From NCBI RefSeq assembly GCF_026341035.1, contig NZ_JAPEOQ010000002.1:1860001-1924000 (forward strand): a stretch of 64,000 nucleotides of DNA, read 5' to 3'. Both the position numbers and the translations under genes were made by a program. The stretch comes from Streptomyces sp. NBC_01016. GTDB lineage: Bacteria; Actinomycetota; Actinomycetes; Streptomycetales; Streptomycetaceae. Below, piece by piece: positions 29,690 through 39,156 of this stretch; position 1 is the stretch's first letter; the number at the start of each line of letters is the position of its first letter. The notes under the pieces were generated by a model. That model saw only the letters and a list, made by a program, of their open reading frames with translations, was not told the origin of the DNA and ran no database searches.

Positions 29690-30139
29690 TCAGCGGGCAC
29701 GCTCGGCGCGCCTGCCGAGCGCGGCCAACCGGCGGACCATCAGCACCCGATGCGCACCCGAGTCGATCACCAGGAGCCGGTAGACGCGCCCGAGCGGGCC
29801 GGGGAACGCCGCGTACGTACGGGCGCGCACCAGGGTGCCGCCGGGGCGCTCGGCCAGGTCGAAGGTCAACTCGTAGCGCGAGTACAGATGCCGTCCGACC
29901 AGGCGCGCCGAGCGTCCGGTGACCGCCTCCACCACGGCGAAGCCCGGCAGCGTCGAGCCCTCGGTGAGCGGCGCCCCGCTGGACCGCAGCGGCTTCGCGC
30001 CGATGAACCGCGCGTACAGGTCGAAGAGTCGGCCGCTGCTCCCCCCGAACTCTGTGGCCAGCGCGGGCCATACGCGGTCGGCGGGCGCGGCGACCACGAT
30101 CCGGTGCTCGTCGATGAAGGGCGGGCGGGCGGTCTCCAT
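29690..30139 (-). CDS. SRPBCC-family protein
   Basis: 149 aa with the START-like pattern: IDEHRIVVAAPADRVWPALATEF at the N-terminus, LVGRHLYSRYELTFDLAERPGGT in the middle, and a C-terminal helix. The fold binds hydrophobic ligands; the role is unknown. ATG 30139. It is divergent from the SDR gene and separated from it by about 50 bases. Confidence 0.7.
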   Translation of the reverse strand: METARPPFIDEHRIVVAAPADRVWPALATEFGGSSGRLFDLYARFIGAKPLRSSGAPLTEGSTLPGFAVVEAVTGRSARLVGRHLYSRYELTFDLAERPGGTLVRARTYAAFPGPLGRVYRLLVIDSGAHRVLMVRRLAALGRRAERAR

Positions 30140-30190
30140 GAGGGCAGGATAGGCGCGTAATTCACAGGAGGCGGGAGGGCGCTGTCGGGC

Positions 30191-31054
30191 ATGATCCATG
30201 GCATGCCGAAATTGCCTCACCCCACGTCCGCCGAACTCCGCCGTGACCCCCTCCCGCTGCGCGGCCGCACCGCCCTGGTCACCGGTGCGAGCCGGCGCGG
30301 TGGCATCGGGTTCGCCGTGGCCCGCAGGCTCGCCGCGTACGGGGCGGGCGTGTATCTGCACCACCACGTGGCGCACGACGAGGCCATGCCGTGGGGCGCG
30401 GACCGGCCCGCCGAGGTGGCCGACGCGGTGCGGGCCGTGCGTGGCGTGCCGGATGCCGTCGTGGCGCACGGACCGGCGGATCTCACCGAAGCCGACGCCC
30501 CCGCGCGCCTGATCCGGGACGCCGCCGAAGCGCTCGGCGGGCGGCTGGACATCGTCGTCGCCAACCACGCCCTCAGCGGCGGCGACGGCACGCTCGACAC
30601 CATCGACGCCGCCATGCTGGACGCCCACTGGGCCGTCGACGCCCGCTCCGTGGTGCTGCTCGTCCAGGCCTTCGCCCGGCACCGGGCGAAGGCCGAGGAG
30701 CCCCAGGAAGGCGGCCGCGTCGTCATGATGACCTCCGGTCAGGACATCGCCGACGGCATGCCCGGCGAGATCGCGTACGCCCTGCAGAAGGGCGCGCTCG
30801 CGTCGATCACCCGCTCGCTCGCCACCACCCTCGCCCCGCAGTTCGTGACCGTGAACACCGTCAACCCGGGGCCCGTTGACACGGATTACCTCGATGGCGA
30901 GGCGTACGAATCCATCGCCGAACTGTTTCCCGCCAAGCGGTGGGGGATGCCCGATGACCCGGCGCGGCTCATCGCGTGGCTGGCCACGGACGAGGCCGCG
31001 TGGATCACCGGGCAGGTCATCGGCTCGGAGGGCGGCTTCCGCCGAACCTCCTGA
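30191..31054 (+). CDS. SDR-family oxidoreductase
   Basis: 287 aa. Cofactor loop TGASRRGGIG, NHALSGG in place of the NAG motif, catalytic Ser in MMTSGQD and YALQK as the YxxxK pair. It ends ITGQVIGSEGGFRR, typical of SDRs. The substrate is unknown. ATG 30191 and ATG 30203 are both possible. It ends four bases before the convergent DUF885 gene. Confidence 0.85.
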   Translation: MIHGMPKLPHPTSAELRRDPLPLRGRTALVTGASRRGGIGFAVARRLAAYGAGVYLHHHVAHDEAMPWGADRPAEVADAVRAVRGVPDAVVAHGPADLTEADAPARLIRDAAEALGGRLDIVVANHALSGGDGTLDTIDAAMLDAHWAVDARSVVLLVQAFARHRAKAEEPQEGGRVVMMTSGQDIADGMPGEIAYALQKGALASITRSLATTLAPQFVTVNTVNPGPVDTDYLDGEAYESIAELFPAKRWGMPDDPARLIAWLATDEAAWITGQVIGSEGGFRRTS

Positions 31055-31057
31055 GAG

Positions 31058-32746
31058 TCACAACTTGGAGAGCTCGTCCACCAAGTCGTCGAGCCCCAGC
31101 GACCCCTGCGACAGCGCCGCCATGTGCCACGCCTTCGCGTCGAAGGTGTCCCCGTGCGCGGCCTGCGCGCCCGCCCGGCCGAGCAGCCACGCCCGCTCGC
31201 CCAACTTGTAGCCGATCGCCTGGCCGGGGATCGACAGGTACCGGGTCAGCTCGCTCTCCACGAAGTCCGCGGGACGGCTGCTGTGCGCGCCGAAGAACTC
31301 CTGCGCCAACTCGGGGGTCCAGCGCTCGCCGGGGTGGAACGGCGAGTCCGCCGGGATCTCCAGCTCCAGGTGCATGCCGATGTCGACGATGACCCGGCAG
31401 GCCCGCATCATCTGCGCGTCCAGGTAACCGATCCGGGTCTCCGCGTCCGTGAGGAAGCCCAGTTCGTCCATCAGCCGCTCCGCGTACAGCGCCCAGCCCT
31501 CCGCGTTCGCGGAGACGATGCCGAGCGTCGCCTGGTAGCGGGACAGGTCACCGGCGACGTGCGCCCACTGCGCGAGCTGGAGGTGATGGCCGGGGACGCC
31601 CTCGTGGTACCACGTGGACACCAGGTCGTAGACGGGGAAGCGGGTCAGGCCCATCGTCGGCAGCCAGGTGCGGCCGGGGCGCGAGAAGTCCTCCGACGGG
31701 GGTGTGTAGTACGGCGCGGCGGCGCTGCCGGCGGGCGCGATGCAGGACTCCACCTGCCGTACCCGGTCGGCGAGTTCGAAGTGGGTGCCGTCGAGCGCGC
31801 CGATGGCCTCGTCCATCAGATTCTGCAGCCACTGCCGCACCTCGTCGACGCCCTCGATGTGCCGCCCGTGCTCGTCGAGGTGCGCGAGCGCCACCCAGGG
31901 CGTCTCGGCGCCGGGCAGGATCTTCTCGGCTTCCGTGCGCATCTCGGCGAGCAGCCGGTGGAACTCGCTCCAGCCGTACGCGTACGCCTCGTCCAGGTCG
32001 AGGTCCGTGCCGTTGTAGTAGCGCGACCAACGCGCGTAGCGTTCGCGGCCCACCACGTTCGGCGCGCCCTCGACGGCGGGGGCGTACACGTCCCGCATCC
32101 AGTCGCGCAGCTCGACCGTCGCGGCGTCCGCGGTGCGCGCCGCCTCGGTCAGCTCGGCGCGCAGAGACTCGGGGCCCGCGGCCGCGAAGTCCTCGAACCA
32201 GCCCTGCCACTCGGCGAGTTGGCCGATGAAGGTCTCCGTCGGTCGCGGCGCCGCGCGCAGCTTCCGGTCCAGGCCGAGCGCGAGCGTCTCCCGGTAGCCG
32301 GCGAACGTCGCGGGCACCGCGCGCAGCCGCTCGGCGATCGCCGCCCAGTCCTCGTCCGTGTCGGTCGGGGTGACCGTGAACACCTCGCGGGCGTTGTGGA
32401 TCGGCGAGCCGAGGTTGGAGACCTCGCGCAGGTGCTCGTCCGCCTCGTGCACCGCGAGCGAGGCGGTCAGGCGCTCGCGCAGCAGCCGGGCGCAGCGCCG
32501 CTCGACGTCGCTGTCGGCGCCGGGCGCGCGCTCCGCCTCGTCGAGCTTCGCGAGGGTCTCGCGGGCGAGGTCCGCGACGGCGGTGAGGCCGGCGGGGGAC
32601 AGGTCGGGCAGCTTGCTGTGGGCCTCCCGGACGCCCAGGAAGGTGCCCTCCACGGGGTCGAGGTCGACCATCGCGTCGACGTAGGCATCGGCGATCTGCC
32701 GGGGCAGTAGGGCTGCGGAGTGCTGAGAGCTCGGGATGTGTGGCAT
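31058..32746 (-). CDS. DUF885 metallopeptidase-like protein
   Basis: 562 aa. The zinc-binding motif HEGVPGHHLQ, the mark of DUF885 proteins, lies in the C-terminal half. Upstream blocks YYTPPSEDFSRPGRTW and the downstream YLSIPGQAIGYKLG also fit. Members are predicted carboxypeptidase-like zinc hydrolases. No signal peptide is seen, so it is likely cytoplasmic. Start ATG 32746 has an acgagg site; a second ATG nine bases upstream lacks spacing. Confidence 0.85.
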   Translation of the reverse strand: MPHIPSSQHSAALLPRQIADAYVDAMVDLDPVEGTFLGVREAHSKLPDLSPAGLTAVADLARETLAKLDEAERAPGADSDVERRCARLLRERLTASLAVHEADEHLREVSNLGSPIHNAREVFTVTPTDTDEDWAAIAERLRAVPATFAGYRETLALGLDRKLRAAPRPTETFIGQLAEWQGWFEDFAAAGPESLRAELTEAARTADAATVELRDWMRDVYAPAVEGAPNVVGRERYARWSRYYNGTDLDLDEAYAYGWSEFHRLLAEMRTEAEKILPGAETPWVALAHLDEHGRHIEGVDEVRQWLQNLMDEAIGALDGTHFELADRVRQVESCIAPAGSAAAPYYTPPSEDFSRPGRTWLPTMGLTRFPVYDLVSTWYHEGVPGHHLQLAQWAHVAGDLSRYQATLGIVSANAEGWALYAERLMDELGFLTDAETRIGYLDAQMMRACRVIVDIGMHLELEIPADSPFHPGERWTPELAQEFFGAHSSRPADFVESELTRYLSIPGQAIGYKLGERAWLLGRAGAQAAHGDTFDAKAWHMAALSQGSLGLDDLVDELSKL

Positions 32747-32766
32747 GCGACACATCCTCGTACGAG

Positions 32767-33264
32767 TCAGGGGGTCGCGTCACCATGATTCGCCGCGGGC
32801 GGAAGCAGTGGCCCGCACTCCCACTGCTGGAAGATCAAACGGGTCTCGACGCGGGCCACTTCGGGGCGCGCTGTGAAGGAATCGAGCACGAGCCGCTGAA
32901 GGTCCGCCATGTCATGGACGGCGACGTGCACCAAGTAGTCGTCGGGGCCGGTCAGATGGAACACGGTGCGCGCCTCGGGCAGCGCACGGACCCGCTCCAC
33001 GAACGGCCCGACGAGCTCCCTGCGGTGCGGGCGCACCTGCACCGACAGCAGCGCCTCCAGACCGCGCCCCAGCTTCGCCGGGTCGAGCCGCAGCACATGC
33101 CCGAGGATCACGCCGCCGCGCCGCAGCCTGTTCACCCGGTCCAGGCAGGTGGAGGGCGCGACACCGACCTGCGCCGCCAGATCCCGGTACGTGGTGCGGG
33201 CGTCGTTCTGCAGCAGCCGCAGTATGTCCAGGTCGACCGGATCGAGTACGACGGAGTCGGTCAT
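32767..33264 (-). CDS. Lrp/AsnC-family regulator
   Basis: 165 aa: an N-terminal HTH (LDPVDLDILRLLQNDARTTYRDLAAQVGVAPSTCLDRVNRL, in parts) and the C-terminal RAM/ACT-like domain with FHLTGPDDYLVHVAVHD. It is divergent from a PLP-dependent sulfur-amino-acid enzyme, about 60 bases away. This is the usual pairing for an Lrp regulator that senses the enzyme's amino acid substrate. Confidence 0.92.
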   Translation of the reverse strand: MTDSVVLDPVDLDILRLLQNDARTTYRDLAAQVGVAPSTCLDRVNRLRRGGVILGHVLRLDPAKLGRGLEALLSVQVRPHRRELVGPFVERVRALPEARTVFHLTGPDDYLVHVAVHDMADLQRLVLDSFTARPEVARVETRLIFQQWECGPLLPPAANHGDATP

Positions 33265-33324
33265 CTGCCGAACGTAGCACGGGAGTTGAACCACGAACCC
33301 CGCCCGTTGTTCAGGATGCCGACC

Positions 33325-34593
33325 ATGGAACCGCACTGGGACACGAGCGGGGCCCGCACCCGCGCCTTCGCCACCGAGGCCGTGCACGCGGGCCGCGACG
33401 ACCTCGCCGCTCTCGGACTGCACGCCCCGCCCCTCGACCTGTCCACCACCTACCCGTCCGCCGACACCCGCGCGGAGGCGGCCCGCGTCGACGCGTTCGC
33501 CGCCGACGGCGCCCTCGACGGCGGCCCGCCTGTCTACGGCCGCCTCGGCAACCCGACCGTCGCCCGATTCGAGACCGCCCTCGCACGCCTCGAAGGCACG
33601 GACAGCGCGGTCGCGTTCGCGAGCGGCATGGCGGCGCTGACGGCCGTGCTCCTCGTACGCGTCGCGTCGGGCCTGCGCCATGTCGTCGCGGTCCGCCCGC
33701 TGTACGGGTGCAGCGACCACCTGCTGACGGCGGGCGCGCTCGGCTCGGAGGTGACGTGGGTCGACCCTGCCGGGATCGCCGACGCGATACGGCCCGACAC
33801 CGGCCTCGTCCTGGTAGAGTCGCCCGCCAACCCGACGCTCGCGGAGGTCGATCTCGCGGCCGTCGCGGGCGCCTGCGGATCGGTGCCGCTGCTCGTCGAC
33901 AACACGTTCGCGACACCCGTGCTGCAGCGGCCCGCGCAGAGCGGCGCCCGGCTCGTCCTGCACAGCGCCACGAAGTACATCGGCGGACACGGGGACGTCC
34001 TCGGCGGCGTCGTGGCCTGCGACGAGGCGTTCGCGCGGGAACTGCGCAAGGTGCGGTTCGCGACCGGCGGGGTGCTGCATCCGCTCGCCGGCTATCTGCT
34101 GCTGCGCGGGCTCTCGACCCTGCCGGTACGGGTGCGGGCCGCGTCCGCGACGGCCGCGGAACTCGTCCGGCGGCTCGCCGGGGACCCACGCGTCACCCGC
34201 GTCCACTATCCGCGGATCGGCGGCGCCATGGTCGCCTTCGAGGTCGCCGGCGACCCGCACGCGGTGACCGCCGGGGTCGAACTGATCACCCCGGCGGTCA
34301 GCCTCGGCAGCGTCGACTCACTGATCCAACACCCGGCCTCGATCAGCCACCGCGTGGTCGCCGCCGACGACCGCAGGGCGGCGGGCGTCGGCGACCGGCT
34401 GCTGCGGCTCTCGGTCGGTCTGGAGGACGTCGAGGACCTGTGGGCGGACCTGGACCGGGCGCTGGGCGCCGGAGCCGGGCCCGCCCACCCGGTCAGCCGT
34501 GCTGCTCGGCCCGCTCGTACTCGTCCTCGTACGCGGACGGAAGCGCGGACGGAAGCAGGGACGCCACCGGTGCCGCATCGAGCCGGGCGGTGA
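33325..34593 (+). CDS. PLP-dependent Cys/Met-metabolism enzyme (gamma-lyase/synthase type)
   Basis: 422 aa, fold type I trans-sulfuration family. Visible blocks: YGRLGNPTVARFE, FASGMAALTAVLL, LVDNTFATPVLQ, and the PLP Lys in HSATKYIGGHGDVLGG. It is a lyase or synthase acting on methionine, cystathionine or homocysteine; the exact reaction is not fixed. The natural end of the family is near DLDRALG. About 40 further residues (R/T/E-rich) come from reading into the convergent GNAT gene, a 101-bp overlap. ATG 33325 has an agga site. Confidence 0.88.
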   Translation: MEPHWDTSGARTRAFATEAVHAGRDDLAALGLHAPPLDLSTTYPSADTRAEAARVDAFAADGALDGGPPVYGRLGNPTVARFETALARLEGTDSAVAFASGMAALTAVLLVRVASGLRHVVAVRPLYGCSDHLLTAGALGSEVTWVDPAGIADAIRPDTGLVLVESPANPTLAEVDLAAVAGACGSVPLLVDNTFATPVLQRPAQSGARLVLHSATKYIGGHGDVLGGVVACDEAFARELRKVRFATGGVLHPLAGYLLLRGLSTLPVRVRAASATAAELVRRLAGDPRVTRVHYPRIGGAMVAFEVAGDPHAVTAGVELITPAVSLGSVDSLIQHPASISHRVVAADDRRAAGVGDRLLRLSVGLEDVEDLWADLDRALGAGAGPAHPVSRAARPARTRPRTRTEARTEAGTPPVPHRAGR

Positions 34594-35794
34594 TCACCAA
34601 CGTGCCCTCCTCGATCTGGTAGTCGAGGGGCAGGCCGAGGCCGCGCATCGCCGCGACCATGCCCGTGTTGGCCGACTGCGTCACCGCGTACACGCTGGCG
34701 CAGCCCGCCTCGACCGCCATCGCGACCAGGCGGCCGAGGAGTTCGGCGCCGATGCCGCGGCGCTGCCAGTCGTCCTCCACGAGCAGCGCGATCTCGGTCT
34801 CGTCGCCGTCCCACAGCAGATGGCCGAGGGCGACGATCCGGCCGGATGCGGTCTGCGCGGCGAGGGTGCGGCCGTAGCGGGGGCTGAGCAGGTGGTTCAG
34901 ATAGCGGTCCGCGTCGGCGACCGGCCCGTGGTACCGGCGGGACAACGTGGCCTGGGAGCACCGCTCGTGCATCGCCCTCGACAGGTCCAGGTCGCCGATG
35001 TCGGCGCGCCGCACCGTGATGTCGTTGCCCTCGGGCAGCGTCAGGACGTCCTCGCCGTTCGGCACCCGCGGGCCGAGCCGGGTGTCCAGCTCCACGAGGG
35101 CGCGGGCACGCGCGAACTCGGTGGGCGTGAACGGCAGATACGGCCGCTCCACCGCGATGACCCCGCCCTCCGGGGTGCGAAGCCGCAGCACGGTGTCGTC
35201 GAAGCCGCTCTCGACCGGCGCGCCGCCGGAGGCGGAGGCCGCCTTCGCCGGCAGCGACCTGATCGTGCAGCGGCCCAGCAACTGGCGCAGGGCGAGCGGG
35301 AGTTCGGCGGCGTCGAGCGCCGTGCGGGTGGCGAGGCCGAGGATGCGGGTCGGGGCGTCCACCAGGTCGTGGGCGTCCGCCCGCTCGACCCAGGTGTCGG
35401 CGCCGCCCGCGCCCGCGACGGCCTCGGTCAGCGCGCCCGAGGTCAACTCCTCGGGCGTACGCAGCAGGAACTCGTCGACGGTGCCGTCGGCGAGCGGGTG
35501 CGTCTGCAGGCTCAGGATGTCGACCCGCTCGTGGGCGAGGACCGTGCACAGCGCGGCCAGCGAACCCGGCTCGTCCCGCACGGTCGTCCGCATCCGCCAC
35601 AGCGTGCTGCTCGCCGGGTCGAGCGGCCCGGCCGCGGCCTCAGGAGAGGCGGGCGGCCGGGCGCCGGTATCCGCCGTGGGTGGCGCGTGCTCCTGGCGTC
35701 GTGACCAGAGCAATCGGAACCCGGCGGCGGACGTGGCGAGCAGGACCGCGGCACAGCACAGGACAACAGCGACAACATGCGTCTCGTTAGTCAT
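34493..35794 (-). CDS. ACT domain-GNAT acetyltransferase fusion
   Basis: 433 aa. One N-terminal hydrophobic segment (VVAVVLCCAAVLLATSAAGF) could anchor it. An ACT-like regulatory region follows (RMRTTVRDEPGSLAALCTVLA...VDILSLQTHP). The C-terminal GNAT domain has IALLVEDDWQRRGIGAELLGRLV with the acetyl-CoA loop RRGIG. ACT domains bind amino acids, so the acetyltransferase may be allosterically controlled. Substrate unknown. It overlaps the PLP gene tail-to-tail. Confidence 0.8.
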   Translation of the reverse strand: MTNETHVVAVVLCCAAVLLATSAAGFRLLWSRRQEHAPPTADTGARPPASPEAAAGPLDPASSTLWRMRTTVRDEPGSLAALCTVLAHERVDILSLQTHPLADGTVDEFLLRTPEELTSGALTEAVAGAGGADTWVERADAHDLVDAPTRILGLATRTALDAAELPLALRQLLGRCTIRSLPAKAASASGGAPVESGFDDTVLRLRTPEGGVIAVERPYLPFTPTEFARARALVELDTRLGPRVPNGEDVLTLPEGNDITVRRADIGDLDLSRAMHERCSQATLSRRYHGPVADADRYLNHLLSPRYGRTLAAQTASGRIVALGHLLWDGDETEIALLVEDDWQRRGIGAELLGRLVAMAVEAGCASVYAVTQSANTGMVAAMRGLGLPLDYQIEEGTLVITARLDAAPVASLLPSALPSAYEDEYERAEQHG

Positions 35795-35895
35795 GCATCC
35801 ACTGTGCAGGACCGGTGTTGCGTGATCACAAACGCTTTGTGACCGGCGGGTTAAGCGTGCTTATGTCTGTTTTCGGGTGCTGGACGGTCGACGGG

Positions 35896-37476
35896 TCACT
35901 GCCCCACCCGTCCCGGCTGCAACGTCTGCGAGAACAGCACGTCGCCGCCCTCCTGCCGCAGCCGTACGGTGAGTTCCCCGCTGCCGCCGTCGATCTCGAC
36001 CTTCCCGAAGTACGGCGGGGTCTCGGCCGGCGAGGTGTTGTTCCGGTCCGGCGCCTTGATGAAGACCTGCCGCGGGCCGAACGTCCCGTCCAGCTTCAGC
36101 GCCTTGAACCCGCCCGCCGCGAGCGGCCCCGACACGAACTCCCAGAACGGCTCGAAGTCCTGATACGCGGCGTTCGACGGCTCGTAGTGCTGCGCGGACG
36201 TGTAGTGCACATCGGTCGTCAGCCACAGGGTGCCGGTGATCCGCTCGTGCTTGATGTGCCGCAGCAGCTCGGCGAGCTGAAGTTCACGCCCGAGCGGCGC
36301 GCCGGGGTCGCCCTGCGCCACCGCTTCGAAGTTCGTGCCGTCCGGGACGACGAGGCCCAGCGGCATGTCGGAGGCGATCACCTTCCACACGGCGCGCGAG
36401 CGCGACAACTCCCGCTTCAGCCAGGCGAGTTGCTCGGCTCCGAGAATCCCGGTGGTGTCGTCGGTCTGCCGCCCCGGCGAGTTCGCGTTCCGATACGTAC
36501 GCATGTCGAGCACGAACACATCGAGCAGCGGCCCCTGCCGCAGCACCCGGTACACCCTCCCGTCGGCATCACCCGGCGGCAGCGTCGAGACCGGGAAGTA
36601 CTCGCTGAACGCGCGCAGCGAGCGGGCCGACAGCACGTCGACGTTCTTCTCGGTGTAGCGCTCGTCGCTGAGGATCTGGCCGGGGTACCAGTTGTTGTGC
36701 ACCTCGTGGTCGTCCCACTGCGTGATCGTGGGGATCTGGGCGTTGAAGCGCAGCAGGTTCTCGTCGAGCAGGTTGTAGCGGAACGCGCCACGGAACTCGT
36801 CCAGCGTCTCGGCGACCTTGGACTTCTCCTCGGTGGTCACATTGCGCCACACCCGCCCGTCCGGCAGCGTCACGCTGGGCAGGATCGGGCCGTCGGCGTA
36901 GATGTTGTCGCCGCTGCACAGGAAGAAGTCCGGGTCGAGGGCGCGCATGTCCTCGTACACGCGGTAGCCGCCACGGTCCGGGTTGATGCCCCAGCCCTGC
37001 CCTGCGATGTCGCCGGACCACAGGAACCGCACCCCGTCCCGGCGCGACACGGACGCCGTACGGAAGGTCCCCTCGACGGGCTCGCCGGTGCGCCGCGGGT
37101 CGTCCGGGTCGGCGAGCCGCACGCGGTAGTGGATCTGCTCGCCGGGCGGCAGGCCGCGCAGCCGGGTCGTCCCGGTGAAGTCGGTGTCGGGGCCGATCAG
37201 CGGCCCCCGCCATCTGGTGACCTTCTTGAACGACTCGGTGGGCGAGGTCTCCACGACCATCCGCGCGGGCCGGTCGGAGCGCACCCACACGAGGCCCGAG
37301 TGCGCGCCCACGTCACCTGCCTGGACGCCCCAGCCCGCCTTCGGACGCCCGGAGAGCGCGAACGCGGGCGCGGCGGCCCCGCCGATCGCAGGCAGGGCCA
37401 GCGCCGCCGACGTGGCGAGCGCGCCGCGCAGCACCCCGCGGCGGCCGGGCTCGGAAGTTTGCGGACGGTCTGACAT
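35896..37476 (-). CDS. phoD: PhoD-family alkaline phosphatase, Tat-exported
   Basis: 526 aa. The Tat signal has RRGVLRGALATSAALALPAIGG. Next comes the Fn3-like N-terminal PhoD domain (GVQAGDVGAHSGLVWVRSDRPARM), then the metallophosphatase with LWSGDIAGQGWG, DFFLCSGDNIYADGP, QWDDHEVHNNW and TTDVHYTSAQHY. It releases phosphate outside the cell. ATG 37476 has a tggagg site. A PHO-box-like pair of 11-mers lies about 90 bases upstream. Confidence 0.92.
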   Translation of the reverse strand: MSDRPQTSEPGRRGVLRGALATSAALALPAIGGAAAPAFALSGRPKAGWGVQAGDVGAHSGLVWVRSDRPARMVVETSPTESFKKVTRWRGPLIGPDTDFTGTTRLRGLPPGEQIHYRVRLADPDDPRRTGEPVEGTFRTASVSRRDGVRFLWSGDIAGQGWGINPDRGGYRVYEDMRALDPDFFLCSGDNIYADGPILPSVTLPDGRVWRNVTTEEKSKVAETLDEFRGAFRYNLLDENLLRFNAQIPTITQWDDHEVHNNWYPGQILSDERYTEKNVDVLSARSLRAFSEYFPVSTLPPGDADGRVYRVLRQGPLLDVFVLDMRTYRNANSPGRQTDDTTGILGAEQLAWLKRELSRSRAVWKVIASDMPLGLVVPDGTNFEAVAQGDPGAPLGRELQLAELLRHIKHERITGTLWLTTDVHYTSAQHYEPSNAAYQDFEPFWEFVSGPLAAGGFKALKLDGTFGPRQVFIKAPDRNNTSPAETPPYFGKVEIDGGSGELTVRLRQEGGDVLFSQTLQPGRVGQ

Positions 37477-37565
37477 GGACGCCTCCAGTGACGGTCTCGA
37501 CGACAGCGCGGTGCCATGGCCTGCGCGCGGCGCCGCGCTGCCACTCTTACTGCCGTGCCACGGCG

Positions 37566-37587
37566 CACACGCGAACCCCCAGTGAAC
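37566..37587 (-). promoter_or_regulatory. PHO-box-like direct repeat upstream of phoD
   Basis: On the phoD strand the sequence is GTTCACTGGGG then GTTCGCGTGTG, two adjacent 11-base units with the GTTCAC-type core that PhoP binds in Streptomyces. Position about 90 bases before the phoD start is appropriate. The second unit is degenerate. Confidence 0.6.
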
Positions 37588-37601
37588 AACTGCCCCCACC
37601 A

Positions 37602-39041
37602 TCAAGGGAACCTGGCGCGCAGGGCGGCCTGTGCCATGAGGCGTACCCCTTCGGTGATGCGGGCCGGGGACAGATGCGCGTAGCCGATCACCAGGGACAG
37701 GCCGCCGTCCGCGCCGCCGCCGTAGTGGCCGAGCGGGCGGACGGACACCCCGGCGGCCGCGCAGCGGTCCAGGAGCTCCTGGTGCGGGCCGAAGCGGTCG
37801 GGGAGCGTGGCGATGGCGTGCAGGCCCGCCGCGATGCCGGAGACCTCGGTGCCGGGCAGGTGCTCGTGCAGTGCCGCCACCAGGGCGTCGCGGCGTTCCT
37901 TGTACGCGCGTTGGCAGCGGCGCAGGTGGCGGTCGTAATCGCCGCGCTCGACGAAGCGGGCGAGCACCGCCTGGTCGAGGGCCGGATTACCGAGGTCCAT
38001 GTAGCGCTTGCGCGCGACGACGTCGTCGGTCAGCGCGTCCGGCACGATCAGCCAGCCGAGCCGCAGCCCCGGCGCAAGCGACTTGCTCACCGACCCGGTG
38101 TACGCGACGTGCTCGGGGTCGAGCCCCTGTAGTGCGCCCACGGGCGCACGGTCGTAGCGGAAGTCCCCGTCGTAGTCGTCCTCCACGATCAGGCCGCCCA
38201 CCCGTCTGGCCCAGGAGAGGAGTTGGGTCCTGCGGGGCGCCGAGTACGCGATGCCCGACGGGAAGTGGTGCGACGGAGTGGTGATCACCGTGCGGACCCC
38301 GGACTCCCGCAGAGGCCCCATGGCGAGCCCCTCCTCGTTCATCGGAAGGCGAACCGCCCGCGAGCCCACCGTCGCGAACAGGTCCTCGAACTGCGGGCTG
38401 CCGGGGTTCTCCACGCCGATGGCGTGCTGCCCCCGCGCGCGGAGCACGATGCCGAGCAGCGTCACCGCCTGCGTCACCCCGGAACACACGATGATCCGCT
38501 CCGGGTCCGCCACCACGCCGCGCCGCCGGACGAGCAGCTCGGCGAGGGCCGTACGCAGGCGGGGGAGGCCGCGCGGGTCCGGGTAGCCGAGGGTGTGGTG
38601 CGGCAGGTCGAGGAGCACCGCGCGCTGCGCCGCCGACCACGCCGCGCGCGGGAACAGCGACAGGTCCGGGGTTCCCGCGACGAAGTCGGCCCGGGCGCCG
38701 GTCGAAGGGCGTGGCGCCAGGTCGCTCGCGCCCGGCGCTGCCGCCCGCGCCGCCTCACCCACCCATGTCCCTGCGCCCCGCCCGGCGCGCAGATACCCCT
38801 CGGCGGTCAACTGCTCGTACGCCTCCGTGACCAGGCCCCGCGACACCCCGAGGTCCCGGGCCAGGTCCCGGCTCGACGGCAACCGGGTGTCGGGTGCGAG
38901 CCGCCCCGAACGCACCGCGTCCCGCAGCGTGGACTGCAAGGCGCGACCACGCGCGCGTGCCGGGGCGGACGACGCGGGCAGCAGCAACTCCCAGGCGGGG
39001 GTGGGTGATTCGCGGCTTCCCGGAGCGGGCGGCTGTGTCAT
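37602..39041 (-). CDS. MocR-family regulator (GntR HTH plus aminotransferase domain)
   Basis: 479 aa. The N-terminal GntR HTH has SGRLAPDTRLPSSRDLARDLGVSRGLVTEAYEQL, in parts. The fold type I aminotransferase-like domain follows, with EDDYDGDFRYD and the PLP Lys in TGSVSKSLAPGLRLGW. MocR proteins often govern vitamin B6 (PdxR) or amino-acid genes and usually act on the divergent neighbour, here an EamA transporter. No pdx gene is nearby. Confidence 0.92.
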   Translation of the reverse strand: MTQPPAPGSRESPTPAWELLLPASSAPARARGRALQSTLRDAVRSGRLAPDTRLPSSRDLARDLGVSRGLVTEAYEQLTAEGYLRAGRGAGTWVGEAARAAAPGASDLAPRPSTGARADFVAGTPDLSLFPRAAWSAAQRAVLLDLPHHTLGYPDPRGLPRLRTALAELLVRRRGVVADPERIIVCSGVTQAVTLLGIVLRARGQHAIGVENPGSPQFEDLFATVGSRAVRLPMNEEGLAMGPLRESGVRTVITTPSHHFPSGIAYSAPRRTQLLSWARRVGGLIVEDDYDGDFRYDRAPVGALQGLDPEHVAYTGSVSKSLAPGLRLGWLIVPDALTDDVVARKRYMDLGNPALDQAVLARFVERGDYDRHLRRCQRAYKERRDALVAALHEHLPGTEVSGIAAGLHAIATLPDRFGPHQELLDRCAAAGVSVRPLGHYGGGADGGLSLVIGYAHLSPARITEGVRLMAQAALRARFP

Positions 39042-39156
39042 ACCGGGACCCTACGGTGGCCTCCCGGGTGTCCGTGACCGGTCCGTGATTGGTCCCCGAT
39101 ACGGCCGCGCGAATGGACCTCGTGACGGACCACCCACCGTCCCTAACGTCGCCTCC

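Noticed and set aside
31124..32710. Long open frames antisense to the DUF885 and other genes
   Set aside because: They lack family motifs and are Arg/Gly/Pro-rich, the usual shadows of GC-rich third codon positions.
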